Made by a program: the position numbers and the translations under genes. This document shows positions 1-10,331 of a DNA stretch of 64,000 nt, piece by piece. Source of the DNA: Neobacillus jeddahensis (lineage in GTDB: Bacteria > Bacillota > Bacilli > Bacillales > Cytobacillaceae); the NCBI RefSeq assembly GCF_000612625.1, contig NZ_CCAS010000017.1, forward strand, positions 1 to 64,000, read 5' to 3'. Position 1 is the stretch's first letter; each line of letters starts with the position of its first letter. The notes below the pieces were generated by a model. It saw nothing but the letters and a program-made list of their open reading frames with translations, was not told the origin of the DNA and did not search any database.

Positions 1-172
1 AACAAATATCTCAATCGCTCAAAAGCGACTTTATTAATATATCATCCGCAATTTGTAATGTCAACAACTTTTTTTAATTTGTATTAATTACTGTCAGCAG
101 CAACGTTTATTACTATAACAAGATAATAATTAGTTGTCAACGGAGTTTATTAAAAAAGTTAAAAATATTTCT
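1..172. other. AT-rich edge region, no gene
   Basis: No open reading frame or RNA gene is supported here. The stretch is very AT-rich. It begins with a short inverted motif (TCGCT/AGCGA around bases 15-30) and has a pair of GTTGTCAAC/TGTCAAC-like words near 58-66 and 134-141. It may be the tail of an intergenic region whose gene lies outside the window. Confidence 0.4.
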
Positions 173-403
173 TTATCCCTTTTTTCTATCCCTCTTACCT
201 CTTCTCATATATTTAAAGCATTCCTGAGGAGACGCCACTCGCTTAAATAAAGCAAACAGAATTTTGTATCGCTCTTCCATTGCTCTTTTAACTATATGAT
301 CAATTCTCTCGTCCTTTAAATCAAATAATATTTCATCCATCTCTCTTTTAATAAGGTATTCCATTTCCTTTACCTCTTTATCATTAATGAGAAGCCCAAA
401 CAT
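173..403 (-). CDS. Small conserved-looking hypothetical protein
   Basis: A 76-residue charged protein of unknown function. Support for it being real is a strong ribosome-binding site (GGAGG, 7 bases before the ATG) and a coherent composition: an acidic/basic helical N-terminal half and a very basic C-terminal tail rich in Arg and Lys. There is no signal peptide or membrane segment. It is transcribed divergently from pdaB. I do not recognise a domain. The charge pattern would suit a small nucleic-acid-binding or regulatory protein, but that is only a guess. Confidence 0.65.
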   Translation of the reverse strand: MFGLLINDKEVKEMEYLIKREMDEILFDLKDERIDHIVKRAMEERYKILFALFKRVASPQECFKYMRRGKRDRKKG

Positions 404-478
404 TGAATAACCTCCAGCGAATTTCTGTAGTTATAGTAGTCTTTTCCATTTATTGAAATTTTATAATGACTTTCTTAA

Positions 479-507
479 TCATATTTTGAAAAATTCAAGC
501 ATAGGTT
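479..507 (+). promoter_or_regulatory. Candidate SigE promoter for pdaB
   Basis: TCATATT (479-485) fits the SigE -35 consensus KMATATW at every position. After a 14-base spacer comes CATAGGTT (500-507), which matches 6 of 8 positions of the SigE -10 box CATACANT. It lies 33 bases upstream of the pdaB start. pdaB is known to be a sporulation gene in B. subtilis, so a mother-cell promoter is plausible. Read by eye only. Confidence 0.5.
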
Positions 508-540
508 GAGACAAGGATAGTATTGGACGAGGTGGGAATG

Positions 541-1293
541 ATGAATTTCTTTTTTGTATTAAACGGGAAGGCTTTAAAGAATGTATCACTCATTTTGATT
601 GCTGCTTTTTTCACAGCATGGTTTCTTTATATGGAAAACCTTGCACAGCTTCCGGTCTTTTCAGCAAAAGATGGATCGAATGCTATTTATCGAGGTGAAA
701 AGGACCTCGCCCTTACGTTTAATATTGGGTGGGGGGATGAGAAGGCTGAACCTATTTTAGATATCCTAAAAAAGGAGAATGTAAAGTCTGCTACTTTCTT
801 TTTAGCAGGAACGTGGGCAGAGCGACATCCTGACATTGTGAATCGTATTGCCAAAGAAGGATTTGAAATTGGAATCCTCGGATATGATTATGTGGATTAC
901 AAAGATCTAGAGGATGCAAAAATTGCAAAAGATATTTCCAAGGCTCAGGAAGTTTTTAAAAAGTTAAGTGTGAAAGACATCAAACTTCTACGTGCCCCGA
1001 CAGGTCATTTTGATGAGCGTACGTTAAAAATTGCTAAGCGCTATGGGTATACGGTTGTCCATTGGAAAATTGATTCAAAGGATTGGCAAAATCCTGGGGT
1101 AGAAAAAATTGTCAACAATGTTAACAAGGCTGAAAAAGGCGATATCGTTCTTTTACATGCCTCTGATTCCGCCAAACAAACGGCTAAAGCCCTGCCGCTT
1201 ATTTTGCAAGAAATTCGTCAAAAAGGCTTAAAGCTCGTATCCGTGTCTGAAATGATTGCGAACGGAGAAGTAAGTTCCAAAGAAATAAAATAG
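541..1293 (+). CDS. pdaB: PdaB, sporulation polysaccharide-deacetylase-like protein
   Basis: A 250-residue NodB-fold protein of the PdaB family, needed in B. subtilis for stable late-stage spores. An N-terminal membrane anchor (about residues 13-32) is followed by the deacetylase-like domain. The canonical TFDDG motif reads TFNIGWG here (Asn61 where the catalytic Asp would be), and the metal-binding HxxxH segment reads GYDYVDY. The RAPTGHF, VHWKIDSKDW and LLHAS motifs are kept. PdaB proteins generally diverge at these sites, so deacetylase activity is uncertain. I chose the ATG at 541 because AGGTGG lies just upstream and the protein then begins MNFFFV, as in relatives. A TTG at 523 would extend it. 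It is convergent with kbaA. Confidence 0.93.
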   Translation: MNFFFVLNGKALKNVSLILIAAFFTAWFLYMENLAQLPVFSAKDGSNAIYRGEKDLALTFNIGWGDEKAEPILDILKKENVKSATFFLAGTWAERHPDIVNRIAKEGFEIGILGYDYVDYKDLEDAKIAKDISKAQEVFKKLSVKDIKLLRAPTGHFDERTLKIAKRYGYTVVHWKIDSKDWQNPGVEKIVNNVNKAEKGDIVLLHASDSAKQTAKALPLILQEIRQKGLKLVSVSEMIANGEVSSKEIK

Positions 1294-1368
1294 CCATTGC
1301 TCTTAAGAAAAGCGCTTGGAGCTGGAGCATTCTCGAAGTTGAATCATATAAATTCTTATCTGATATAG

Positions 1369-1399
1369 GAAAACCGCCCATTTACATGGACGGTTTTTT
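1369..1399 (+). terminator. Terminator between convergent pdaB and kbaA
   Basis: Stem AAAACCG-c-CCAT (1370-1381), loop TTAC, ATGG-a-CGGTTTT (1386-1397) followed by more T residues. It ends pdaB transcription and overlaps the stop codon of kbaA on the other strand. The A-run on the left arm could let it work in both directions. Confidence 0.75.
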
Positions 1400-2068
1400 G
1401 CTCATTTTCTTTTTCTTACTATTGTTTGTAGTAGACTTTGGTTGAGCTGCGCGTTTTTGTCTTTCCTGCTCCGATTGCGTATTCAATCGATGAAGAATTA
1501 ATAATTGATAGGCATTACAAGCCATTAAAGCAACCATCATTAAGTAAAGCCAGCTCTTTTCATTTTCACGCAAGACAGGCACCCACTCTACCAAGGTGAC
1601 CACAATCATAAAGAATAAAGCAGGGATAAAAGCCCCACGATTAGTTTGTTTTACTTTATACCAGGCAACAATCAGTGCCACACCTAAAAGAAGGATGGCC
1701 AGTCCAAAATACGGGAGAAGCGAATCCCCTGGTTTGGCAAATTTCTCATATCTTAAGTAGATTAAATCAAATAACCCAAAGAGAATCAGTACGACTTGAA
1801 CGGCATTCCAAAGCGAAGCTGATTTAAATATCCCTAATCCAAAACGGTGAATTGTTAAGTAGGAAAAAAAGCCCATTTGGCTGATGACACTAAACAAAAA
1901 GCCCATCACAATTAACCAAATTAAGGTTGATAAAATATCAATGATCTGAAATTCAGTAAAATACGGTTGAAACTCATTCCAACGAATAATAAAGCCCACA
2001 ATAGCCGTGGTGACCCCGCCAACTAATAATGTGGTCATAAACAGTCTTACCCAATTACGGCTTGTCAC
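1382..2068 (-). CDS. kbaA: KbaA, KinB-signalling pathway activation protein
   Basis: A 228-residue integral membrane protein with about six hydrophobic segments, matching KbaA. In B. subtilis KbaA activates the KinB branch of the sporulation phosphorelay. The start is a GTG giving MTSRNWVRLF, which resembles the KbaA N-terminus. The C-terminal tail after the last membrane segment is strongly basic (KKKKMSKK), as expected for a cytoplasmic end. Its position between pdaB and gerD is the same as in B. subtilis. The call rests on synteny plus topology, since the protein has no catalytic motif. Confidence 0.88.
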   Translation of the reverse strand: MTSRNWVRLFMTTLLVGGVTTAIVGFIIRWNEFQPYFTEFQIIDILSTLIWLIVMGFLFSVISQMGFFSYLTIHRFGLGIFKSASLWNAVQVVLILFGLFDLIYLRYEKFAKPGDSLLPYFGLAILLLGVALIVAWYKVKQTNRGAFIPALFFMIVVTLVEWVPVLRENEKSWLYLMMVALMACNAYQLLILHRLNTQSEQERQKRAAQPKSTTNNSKKKKMSKKPSM

Positions 2069-2217
2069 ACTCTAAACCCCCAACATCCAAAAGTACATTC
2101 CATTTTGATTGTACCAAGCTAATGGTGAAAAATCTATAATTTCATTTACCAGCGTATAATCTCCCTCTGTTTTCTTCATCCTAAAATTAAGCATTTTTAT
2201 GTGAAAGGAGCTTGAAA

Positions 2218-2841
2218 ATGAGAGGAAAAAGAACGTTGCTCCTCCTACCCATCATGTTGCTGCTAGCTAGTTGTTCTGCCAATGATTCAAGTGGCGAAGG
2301 ACAAGTTGATTACGATCAGACGAAGAAAATGGTCGTTGATATTCTGAAAACAGATGATGGTAAGAAGGCAATCCAGGATGTCATGTCCGATGATAAAATG
2401 AAGGAAAAGCTTGTGATGGACCAAAAGGTCGTCTCTGAAACCATTCAGCAAACCTTAACGTCTGATAAGGCAACTGATTTCTGGAAAAAAACCTTTAGTG
2501 ACGCAAAGTTTGCCCAAAGCGTAGCAAAAAACATGAAAACAGAAAATCAACAATTATTGAAGGATTTAATGAATGATCCTGAATATAGAGGAATGATGAT
2601 TGAGGTTTTTAAAGAGCCTGAAATCCAAAAAGAATTAGCGGATGCCCTTAAAAGTAAAGAATACCGTGAACATTTGCAGAAGGTAATCACAGAGACCGTG
2701 GATAGTCCTCTTTTCAAAGCAAAGATTCAAGAATTGCTCTTAAAAGCGGCAGAGGAAACTAAAACGACTTCCAGCAAAGACGAGAGTGAAGATCAATCTA
2801 GTAACCAAGAAAATTCTGAAGGACAAGATAGCGGTGCCTAG
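2218..2841 (+). CDS. gerD: GerD, spore germination lipoprotein
   Basis: A 207-residue lipoprotein. A basic N-terminus and hydrophobic stretch lead to the lipobox LASC with Cys19 as the lipidated residue. The mature part is charged and helical, with several repeats of a K-x-Y/F-R/K-E-like pattern, and a low-complexity acidic Ser/Glu/Gln tail. GerD organises germinant receptors into the germinosome in the inner spore membrane. I chose the ATG at 2218 because AAAGGAG sits 7 bases upstream. A TTG at 2212 is in frame but lies too close to that site. It is flanked by kbaA and salA as in B. subtilis and is convergent with salA. Confidence 0.93.
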   Translation: MRGKRTLLLLPIMLLLASCSANDSSGEGQVDYDQTKKMVVDILKTDDGKKAIQDVMSDDKMKEKLVMDQKVVSETIQQTLTSDKATDFWKKTFSDAKFAQSVAKNMKTENQQLLKDLMNDPEYRGMMIEVFKEPEIQKELADALKSKEYREHLQKVITETVDSPLFKAKIQELLLKAAEETKTTSSKDESEDQSSNQENSEGQDSGA

Positions 2842-2877
2842 CATGGCAATGAGCAGCATGCCCCGAAGTTGAAGAAG

Positions 2878-2908
2878 AAAGGCCTCTCCACATTAGGGAG
2901 AGGCCTTT
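2878..2908. terminator. Bidirectional terminator between gerD and salA
   Basis: A perfect 9-bp stem, GGCCTCTCC (2881-2889) and GGAGAGGCC (2897-2905), with A residues on the left and TTT on the right. It can serve both gerD (plus) and salA (minus). Confidence 0.85.
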
Positions 2909-2911
2909 GCT

Positions 2912-3964
2912 TTACTTTTTAAGCAAACTTGTTACTTTTTGGGCTATTTCTAGATAAATTTTTCCAATTTGGTGATCTTCCTGATAAACAGATGGAGCAA
3001 AGTCTTCATCGTTCCAATCAGGTTGATTAAGTGGCAGACGACCAAGCACCTCTGTATTCAATTCTTCAGCTAACTTATCTCCACCGCCGCGGCCGAATAC
3101 GTATTCTTTTTCACCCGTAACCTTGCTTTCAAAATAAGCCATATTCTCAATGACTCCTAGCACCTCATGCTCCGTGCGTAATGCCATTGCTCCTGCACGG
3201 GCTGCAACAAAGGCTGCCGTTGGATGTGGCGTTGTCACGATAATTTCCTTACAAGCAGGAAGCATGGTATGAACATCTAGGGCCACATCGCCCGTTCCAG
3301 GTGGTAAGTCTAATAGTAAATAATCAATGTCTCCCCATTCCACTTCATTGAAGAAACTGTTTAACATTTTTCCAAGCATAGGGCCACGCCAGATGATCGG
3401 GGCATTGTCTTCTACAAAGAAGCCCATAGAGATGACCTGAACGCCAAAACGTTCAACAGGGATAATCTTTTCCCCACGAACAACCGGACGATTGGTGATC
3501 CCCATCATATCGGGTACACTAAAACCGTAAATATCGGCGTCAATAAGCCCCACCTTTTTCCCTAAACGGGCTAGGGCCACAGCTAAGTTGACAGAAACAG
3601 TGGATTTACCCACTCCACCTTTACCGCTGGCAATCGCTATGAAAGTTGTTTGCTTGGAATGAAGAAGATTTTTCTCCTCTTCTGGTTCAGCATGGCGATG
3701 TTGCGCTAGTACCTCTTCAGGCAACTCACTAAAGCGGATCCCAACCGTTGCAGCTCCCGCTTCTTTTAACAAATTAACAATTTGCGTTTGCAGCTGAAGT
3801 TGTTCACTTGTGCCTGTTTTAGCTATTTGCACCTTAACACTAACGTGTTGTTTTTCTTCTTTTATTTTTATTTCTTCAATCGCATCTAATTCAGCTAACG
3901 TTTTATGTAAAAATGGTTCTTTGATGCCCCCAAGAATCTCTTGGATTCTTTGTTCAGTTAACAT
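2912..3964 (-). CDS. salA: SalA, Mrp/NBP35-family P-loop ATPase
   Basis: A 350-residue Mrp/ApbC-family protein. After an N-terminal MIP18-like domain (about residues 1-85) comes the deviant Walker A motif GKGGVGKST (114-122). In B. subtilis SalA indirectly derepresses exoprotease genes by acting on scoC. The C-terminal CxxC that holds the Fe-S cluster in iron-sulfur carrier Mrp proteins is missing: the equivalent region reads YFESKVTGEKEYVFGRGGG. That supports the SalA regulator branch rather than a cluster carrier. The ATG at 3964 has TGAGGTG upstream and gives MLTEQRI. A longer reading from 3979 lacks a proper site. Confidence 0.9.
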   Translation of the reverse strand: MLTEQRIQEILGGIKEPFLHKTLAELDAIEEIKIKEEKQHVSVKVQIAKTGTSEQLQLQTQIVNLLKEAGAATVGIRFSELPEEVLAQHRHAEPEEEKNLLHSKQTTFIAIASGKGGVGKSTVSVNLAVALARLGKKVGLIDADIYGFSVPDMMGITNRPVVRGEKIIPVERFGVQVISMGFFVEDNAPIIWRGPMLGKMLNSFFNEVEWGDIDYLLLDLPPGTGDVALDVHTMLPACKEIIVTTPHPTAAFVAARAGAMALRTEHEVLGVIENMAYFESKVTGEKEYVFGRGGGDKLAEELNTEVLGRLPLNQPDWNDEDFAPSVYQEDHQIGKIYLEIAQKVTSLLKK

Positions 3965-4082
3965 AAAAAAACACCTCACCTAATGAATTCGTTTCCATCT
4001 CTCAGTATACCATAACTAGGCATGGAAACAGTTATCTTAATCACACTATACTACCTATAGAAATATCATTAATCTTCCTACA

Positions 4083-4113
4083 CAAAAATAGAAGAAGGGC
4101 TTTGCACCCTTCT
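4083..4113 (-). terminator. Terminator downstream of cwlD
   Basis: Minus-strand stem GAAGGG/CCCTTC (4107-4112 and 4094-4099) with loop TGCAAAG, followed on the minus strand by TTCTATTTTT. It lies immediately after the cwlD stop codon. Confidence 0.75.
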
Positions 4114-4836
4114 TTACTCTGTTTCTTTTAGTTCCTTTTCCTTAGTAAAGTAACGCAAAATGCCATTATGAATAGATGCTGCTACTTTTTCTTGGTAGGA
4201 GTCTTTTTTTAGCAAGGCCTTTTCTGTCGGATTCGAAAGGAAGCCAACCTCGACCAACACTCCCGGCTTTTTTGCATATTTTAAAATATATACTTGGTTA
4301 ATGGGTTTTGCTTTACGGGTGGTATTCTCCAAGTTCTTGCGGAGTTCCTCTTGAATAAATTTGGCTGCTCTGGCATTTTCCTTGTGCTGGGGTGCATAGA
4401 AGGTTTGGGCCCCACTCCACTGTGAAGAAGGGATCGCATTTAAATGAATGCTGACAAAAAGGTCATTATCGGAGTTATTAATCATCTTTAATCGCTTTTT
4501 CAAATCCTCAACTTTTCTCCTGCTATAGCCCCTCGTATCAGGGTCCGCTAAATCTTTATCAGAATCTCTTGTCATAATCACAAGTGCTCCTTGCTCTTGA
4601 AGATAATCCCGGACTTTTCGGGTAATCTCTAAAGAAATATCTTTTTCAAGCGTTTTGCCTGTACCTGCTCCCCCATCAGGGCCGCCATGGCCAGCATCTA
4701 ATAAAATAATTTTCCCTGACAATGGTAAATTCCAGGTTTTCCATGAGTTATTTTCGATAAAATCGTGCTGTAATATGAAAAATAACACAAGTAATCCCGC
4801 AATAAACCCAATTATTTTCACTCTGCGCTTTGACAC
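4114..4836 (-). CDS. cwlD: CwlD, germination-specific N-acetylmuramoyl-L-alanine amidase
   Basis: An Amidase_3 zinc enzyme of 240 residues. In spores CwlD removes stem peptides from muramic acid, the first step of muramic-delta-lactam formation in cortex peptidoglycan. An N-terminal signal or anchor (about residues 6-22) precedes the catalytic domain. Zinc and catalytic residues are visible as DAGHGG (His50), LEKD (Glu64), SIHLNA and VEVGFLSN. The start is uncertain. The GTG at 4836 gives MSKRRVK and is spaced well from AAGGATGA. An ATG three codons upstream (4845) abuts the purine tract. ybaK lies just upstream on the same strand. Confidence 0.93.
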   Translation of the reverse strand: MSKRRVKIIGFIAGLLVLFFILQHDFIENNSWKTWNLPLSGKIILLDAGHGGPDGGAGTGKTLEKDISLEITRKVRDYLQEQGALVIMTRDSDKDLADPDTRGYSRRKVEDLKKRLKMINNSDNDLFVSIHLNAIPSSQWSGAQTFYAPQHKENARAAKFIQEELRKNLENTTRKAKPINQVYILKYAKKPGVLVEVGFLSNPTEKALLKKDSYQEKVAASIHNGILRYFTKEKELKETE

Positions 4837-4926
4837 CCAAATCATCCTTCCCGCTCGTCCATGTTCAATAAACTATATGGGACAAGAAGAAGATTTAGAA
4901 CAGGAAGAATGGATGAGTTTGACTAG

Positions 4927-5370
4927 CTAGTGCAGACGTAGCTTATGACGCCTTTGTCCTTTATCAAAGCCCTCTTTGAACCATGCGTATATATATTGCT
5001 CACAAAGATAATACAACGACTCGCTCATCGCGCCTTCTTCTCCATTTCCCCAATAGAGCAAGAAATTATATAACGTATCTATTAGGTGTTTTTCTTCTTT
5101 AAAACAACGATGACGGACATCATCAAGTTTTTCTCCATAATAGCCAAATTTGCTAAACTTTGCCCCTAGAAGGAAGGCTTCAAGGGCCACATCGTAACAG
5201 GCCTCTTCTATACCGGTATTCATGACAAAACTCGATGCAAGGGGGGTGGAACCAAAATAATGTTTTACTCGTTCCTTTAGTGTATTAATGGATAGGTCCC
5301 GCAAGACGGAACGCTCATATTTGATTTGCTTTTCGCGTTTTTTTTCCTTAAAGGTTGTAATGACAGTCAC
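4927..5370 (-). CDS. ybaK: YbaK, DUF2521-family protein
   Basis: A 147-residue cytoplasmic protein of the YbaK/DUF2521 family, found next to cwlD in Bacillus. It is mostly helical and has no signal peptide. The start is a GTG with AGAGGTG about 8 bases upstream. The function is unknown. Conservation beside cwlD suggests co-transcription with it (90 bases apart) and perhaps a sporulation role, but nothing in the sequence shows a mechanism. This is the last gene of the conserved block. The accessory island starts beyond it. Confidence 0.85.
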   Translation of the reverse strand: MTVITTFKEKKREKQIKYERSVLRDLSINTLKERVKHYFGSTPLASSFVMNTGIEEACYDVALEAFLLGAKFSKFGYYGEKLDDVRHRCFKEEKHLIDTLYNFLLYWGNGEEGAMSESLYYLCEQYIYAWFKEGFDKGQRRHKLRLH

Positions 5371-5550
5371 TTAATTTTCACCTCTTAGAACTATTCTTCA
5401 TCCCCAGTTCATAAGAAATGCAAAGAGATCGCTGTTTTCCTTTGCCAATTTTTCGCTTCGAAGAATGTTGGATATTACCGGGTTTTTTTCGATACATTAT
5501 TAGTATTAAGCAGGAATATGTTTCTATGGCTCCGTTTTCTTTACAAGGGA

Positions 5551-6639
5551 CTAAATTCCCTGTCCAATACCAAGCTTTCCTTCAAGCAGTTTCCGATTAT
5601 GAAGGATTTTTAGATCCTCTGGCCGGTATTTGCCTGCCTCTTCATTATGATTATAGGCATTCGAAAAATCACCAAGATTGTAATAACAGACACACATTTG
5701 CAAATGTGGATACCATGTATAGTAGGCCGGATAGCTAAAGCTCCATCTATCCGATTCCGGCACTAATTGTGTAGCAAGATTATACCAGTAGATGGCCGCA
5801 TTATATTCACGTTTCCGTTGATAATTATAGCCAATCCGGCTACATGTTTCCGCACGCGGGGTTTTGGAGAACTCAAACGATTGGAATAAGGAGCGTAGTT
5901 CATTTTCAAGGTCGCCCAGATGACGATAGCAATCCGCTTTGTTAATACAGGAATAAACCTTATCCTCTATCCACCCTTCTAGCAATGCAATATTATCATT
6001 GTAGGCCTCAATTGCTTTTTCATAATGACCATTCTCTCTTAGCTCATTTCCATAATAAAAATAATCCCTGGCTGAGAATTCATCGCCACGTTCGATTTTG
6101 CTTTGATAAATATTGAGATTTCTGCCAATAGAGTGTTTAATCTTTTTATGCGTAATCGAAATTTCGGAATTTATGATGTTTCCAAACACCTCTAAATACT
6201 GGTGGCAATCACCTTTCCAGACAAAATTCTTTGCTCTTTTTACAAGTCGGTTGCGGCGATATCGGAGGGTTACATTACCAAATTCATCTGTTCCAGCGTC
6301 ATAATACATTGAGACCGAATCCACGGATGGATCTAAGGTCTCCTTCAATTCCTCAAGCTTCCTTTGGTCCGCTTCAAGTAAGACATCGTCAGCATCCAAA
6401 TATAGAATATATTCCTTTGTAGCATACTTAAATGACTCATTTCTTGCAGCGGCAAAGTTGCCAATCCATTCAAAGAAAAAAACTCGGTCTGTATATTGCT
6501 TGGCTATTTCTACCGTACTGTCGGTGGATCCAGTATCGACAATATTGATTTCATCAACAATGTCTTTTATGGTCTCCAGACATCTCGCCAATACTGCTTC
6601 TTCATTTTTTACAATCATACATAAGCTTATTGATACCAA
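5551..6639 (-). CDS. Family-2 glycosyltransferase with C-terminal TPR region
   Basis: A 362-residue cytoplasmic GT-A glycosyltransferase. The N-terminal domain starts SLCMIVKNEE and has VDTGSTD, NFAAARNES and the metal/nucleotide motif LDADD (81-85). The C-terminal half (about 190-350) looks like tetratricopeptide repeats (YYGNELRENGHYEKAIEAY and similar). This is the architecture of the SunS-like group, which includes enzymes that glycosylate peptides and proteins. TPR units could recognise a protein acceptor. The TTG start is supported by AAAGGAG 7 bases upstream. The next gene upstream on this strand is the collagen-like protein, which has its own terminator, so the two may be separate transcripts. 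Confidence 0.85.
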   Translation of the reverse strand: MVSISLCMIVKNEEAVLARCLETIKDIVDEINIVDTGSTDSTVEIAKQYTDRVFFFEWIGNFAAARNESFKYATKEYILYLDADDVLLEADQRKLEELKETLDPSVDSVSMYYDAGTDEFGNVTLRYRRNRLVKRAKNFVWKGDCHQYLEVFGNIINSEISITHKKIKHSIGRNLNIYQSKIERGDEFSARDYFYYGNELRENGHYEKAIEAYNDNIALLEGWIEDKVYSCINKADCYRHLGDLENELRSLFQSFEFSKTPRAETCSRIGYNYQRKREYNAAIYWYNLATQLVPESDRWSFSYPAYYTWYPHLQMCVCYYNLGDFSNAYNHNEEAGKYRPEDLKILHNRKLLEGKLGIGQGI

Positions 6640-6777
6640 ATCAATTTCTCCTTTCTACTACTAATAAATTTGCATGGTTATCTGGTTTTACACGTTTCTT
6701 TGTATCTTATTTAAACTGCTGCTTTCCCAATTGTGCTTGTACCTATTTTTCTTGAAAAAATGAACAACAGCTAGATT

Positions 6778-6808
6778 AAAAAAACTTCTCCATCAAGAAG
6801 GAGAAGTT
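6778..6808 (-). terminator. Terminator of the collagen-like gene
   Basis: A perfect 9-bp stem AACTTCTCC/GGAGAAGTT (6800-6808 and 6783-6791 read on the minus strand), 8-base loop, followed by a run of seven T on the minus strand. It lies 27 bases past the stop codon. Confidence 0.88.
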
Positions 6809-6835
6809 GCATTATGAGCATTAATCTCTTGGCTC

Positions 6836-8740
<1,905 letters not shown>

Positions 8741-9044
8741 ATTATTCACCTCCCTTTCGAATTTGCTACAACATTTTTACTATAAAAACTGCTGAGCAAA
8801 CCACATTTTATGTACAAGCATCTTAGATGACAGGACACTTTCCTCTGGTAAAAGACACATTTTTGCAAAAAGGGCACAAGTCGTCTGGAACTGGACCATT
8901 CACAAAGTCAAATTTCGCCCATTTAATCAGCACCCAACAGACAGAAAAACATGAAATAGTCCACCTCCCCTTACCCCTACTGAAATCAGGTAATGAAAAA
9001 GTGAACTATATTTACATTTTCCTATGCACTTTTCAACCTAGTAA
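8741..9044. other. Intergenic region upstream of the collagen-like gene
   Basis: About 300 bases without a supportable gene. It should contain the promoter of the collagen-like gene. I see GGGAGGTGA next to the start and a CATAAAATG word on the minus strand (about 8805-8813) that is one or two bases from a SigK -10 box (CATANNNTA), but no matching -35. A plus-strand frame of 73 codons (8827-9048) has no ribosome-binding site and is probably chance. Confidence 0.4.
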
Positions 9045-10274
9045 CTAGGTCAGATAAAATACTCTATCTTTATTTTTTTCCAATAATCTTTGATAAACAT
9101 CGATCAATCTCTTCTCCATAAGCTCCCAGCTAAAGTGTGTCTCCATTGCCCGACGAGCATTCGCACTCATCATCTTTAGCAGGTCACGGTGTTCATGTAA
9201 ATAAATAAAGGCCTCGACATAATCTTCTACGGTGGGACTATGCTTATCGATCACTAATCCACAATGGTGGAACCGTATGAAATTTTCCATATCATTTCCT
9301 TTATTACAGACAACAGGGACACCATTGTTTAAGGCACTGAAAAATTTATTTGGCATCGCAAACAGTCTATTTAAAGAATTGCGAGTATCAAGGTCTATCC
9401 AGCTTACATCAACAGTTTTCATATACTGTGGGATGGAATGATAATCGACCCAATTATGAATAGGAATTCGGTCTTTTAGTGGCTCTGGAATGACAAGCTG
9501 AAATCCCCTTAACAGTCCACCAATAATACTAAAATTGAAATCAATTTTTTGATTGGTCAGTTCTGTAATACGAAGAATTTTATCTAACCCACCTCGTTGT
9601 GGATGGACAATCCCTTCATAGCAAGCCGTCAAACTACCTTCATTGAATTTCTTCGGTTCGATTATGTTTGCTAAAGGTGGTGAATTGTAGATTAACTCAA
9701 TTGGAAGGTTCGGCTTTTGAATCAGATACCATGCTTTGATTGATTCTGAGACCGTGAGCAAATAATCGACTTCATCCAGCATGTGGAGCAATAAATCCAT
9801 TAATTTCAGATTGTCAGGTTGTTTGTTATGTGGATCCGCGTTTAAGTCGCGGCAATCGTAAATCAATTTTATATCTTTTCCCGCTTCCTTCATCGCTCTT
9901 TTTATCCCAACTCCAGCGTAGAGGGAATAAAGAGAATGTGCATGATAGATTTCCGCATCCACTGTTAATCCAGCAGCCATTAACGGATCCCTAAAGCCGT
10001 AATGATGTTTACTTTTTATATTTAACAGCATCGTTTCGAGCGGTTCCTGACCATATTCATACGTCAGAATATGAATACCCTCATGAATAAAGGATTTGTC
10101 CAAAAACTGATCCCTAATTGTTGTAAAGTTTAACCTGCATATATAGCCATTGTACCGCGGTATAATCGATGTAACATCAAATCCGTTCTTTAAGAGACTT
10201 TTCGATTCATTTTCAAACATTCTTGAGTCAAAGAGTGTGTTAAACTTCGACAGCATACAAACTTTTACCGACAT
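9045..10274 (-). CDS. GT-B glycosyltransferase (GT4-like)
   Basis: A 409-residue soluble glycosyltransferase with the two-Rossmann GT-B layout. The N-terminal half includes DAEIYHAHSLYSLYAG and YDCRDLNADP. The C-terminal half has a GT4-like donor-site region (PNKFFSALNNGVPVVCNKGND, then the loop before HFSWELMEKRLIDVYQRLL). The sugar donor and acceptor cannot be read from the sequence. ATG with AAGGAG 5 bases upstream. It is the last gene of a three-gene run (11104 GT, acyltransferase, this gene) with gaps of 57 to 79 bases, so probably one transcript for assembly of a surface glycan. Confidence 0.85.
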   Translation of the reverse strand: MSVKVCMLSKFNTLFDSRMFENESKSLLKNGFDVTSIIPRYNGYICRLNFTTIRDQFLDKSFIHEGIHILTYEYGQEPLETMLLNIKSKHHYGFRDPLMAAGLTVDAEIYHAHSLYSLYAGVGIKRAMKEAGKDIKLIYDCRDLNADPHNKQPDNLKLMDLLLHMLDEVDYLLTVSESIKAWYLIQKPNLPIELIYNSPPLANIIEPKKFNEGSLTACYEGIVHPQRGGLDKILRITELTNQKIDFNFSIIGGLLRGFQLVIPEPLKDRIPIHNWVDYHSIPQYMKTVDVSWIDLDTRNSLNRLFAMPNKFFSALNNGVPVVCNKGNDMENFIRFHHCGLVIDKHSPTVEDYVEAFIYLHEHRDLLKMMSANARRAMETHFSWELMEKRLIDVYQRLLEKNKDRVFYLT

Positions 10275-10331
10275 ATCTACTCCTTATACCCTTATTTCGT
10301 TCTACCTCATTAACACCAAAGAGCCAAGATT

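Noticed and set aside
1-172. Possible rRNA operon leader or end at the window edge
   Set aside because: The sequence is AT-rich with a TCGCT/AGCGA motif but contains no rRNA or tRNA sequence. Too short to decide.
8827-9048. 73-codon plus-strand frame upstream of the collagen-like gene
   Set aside because: No ribosome-binding site, composition not protein-like, and it overlaps the end of a glycosyltransferase gene.
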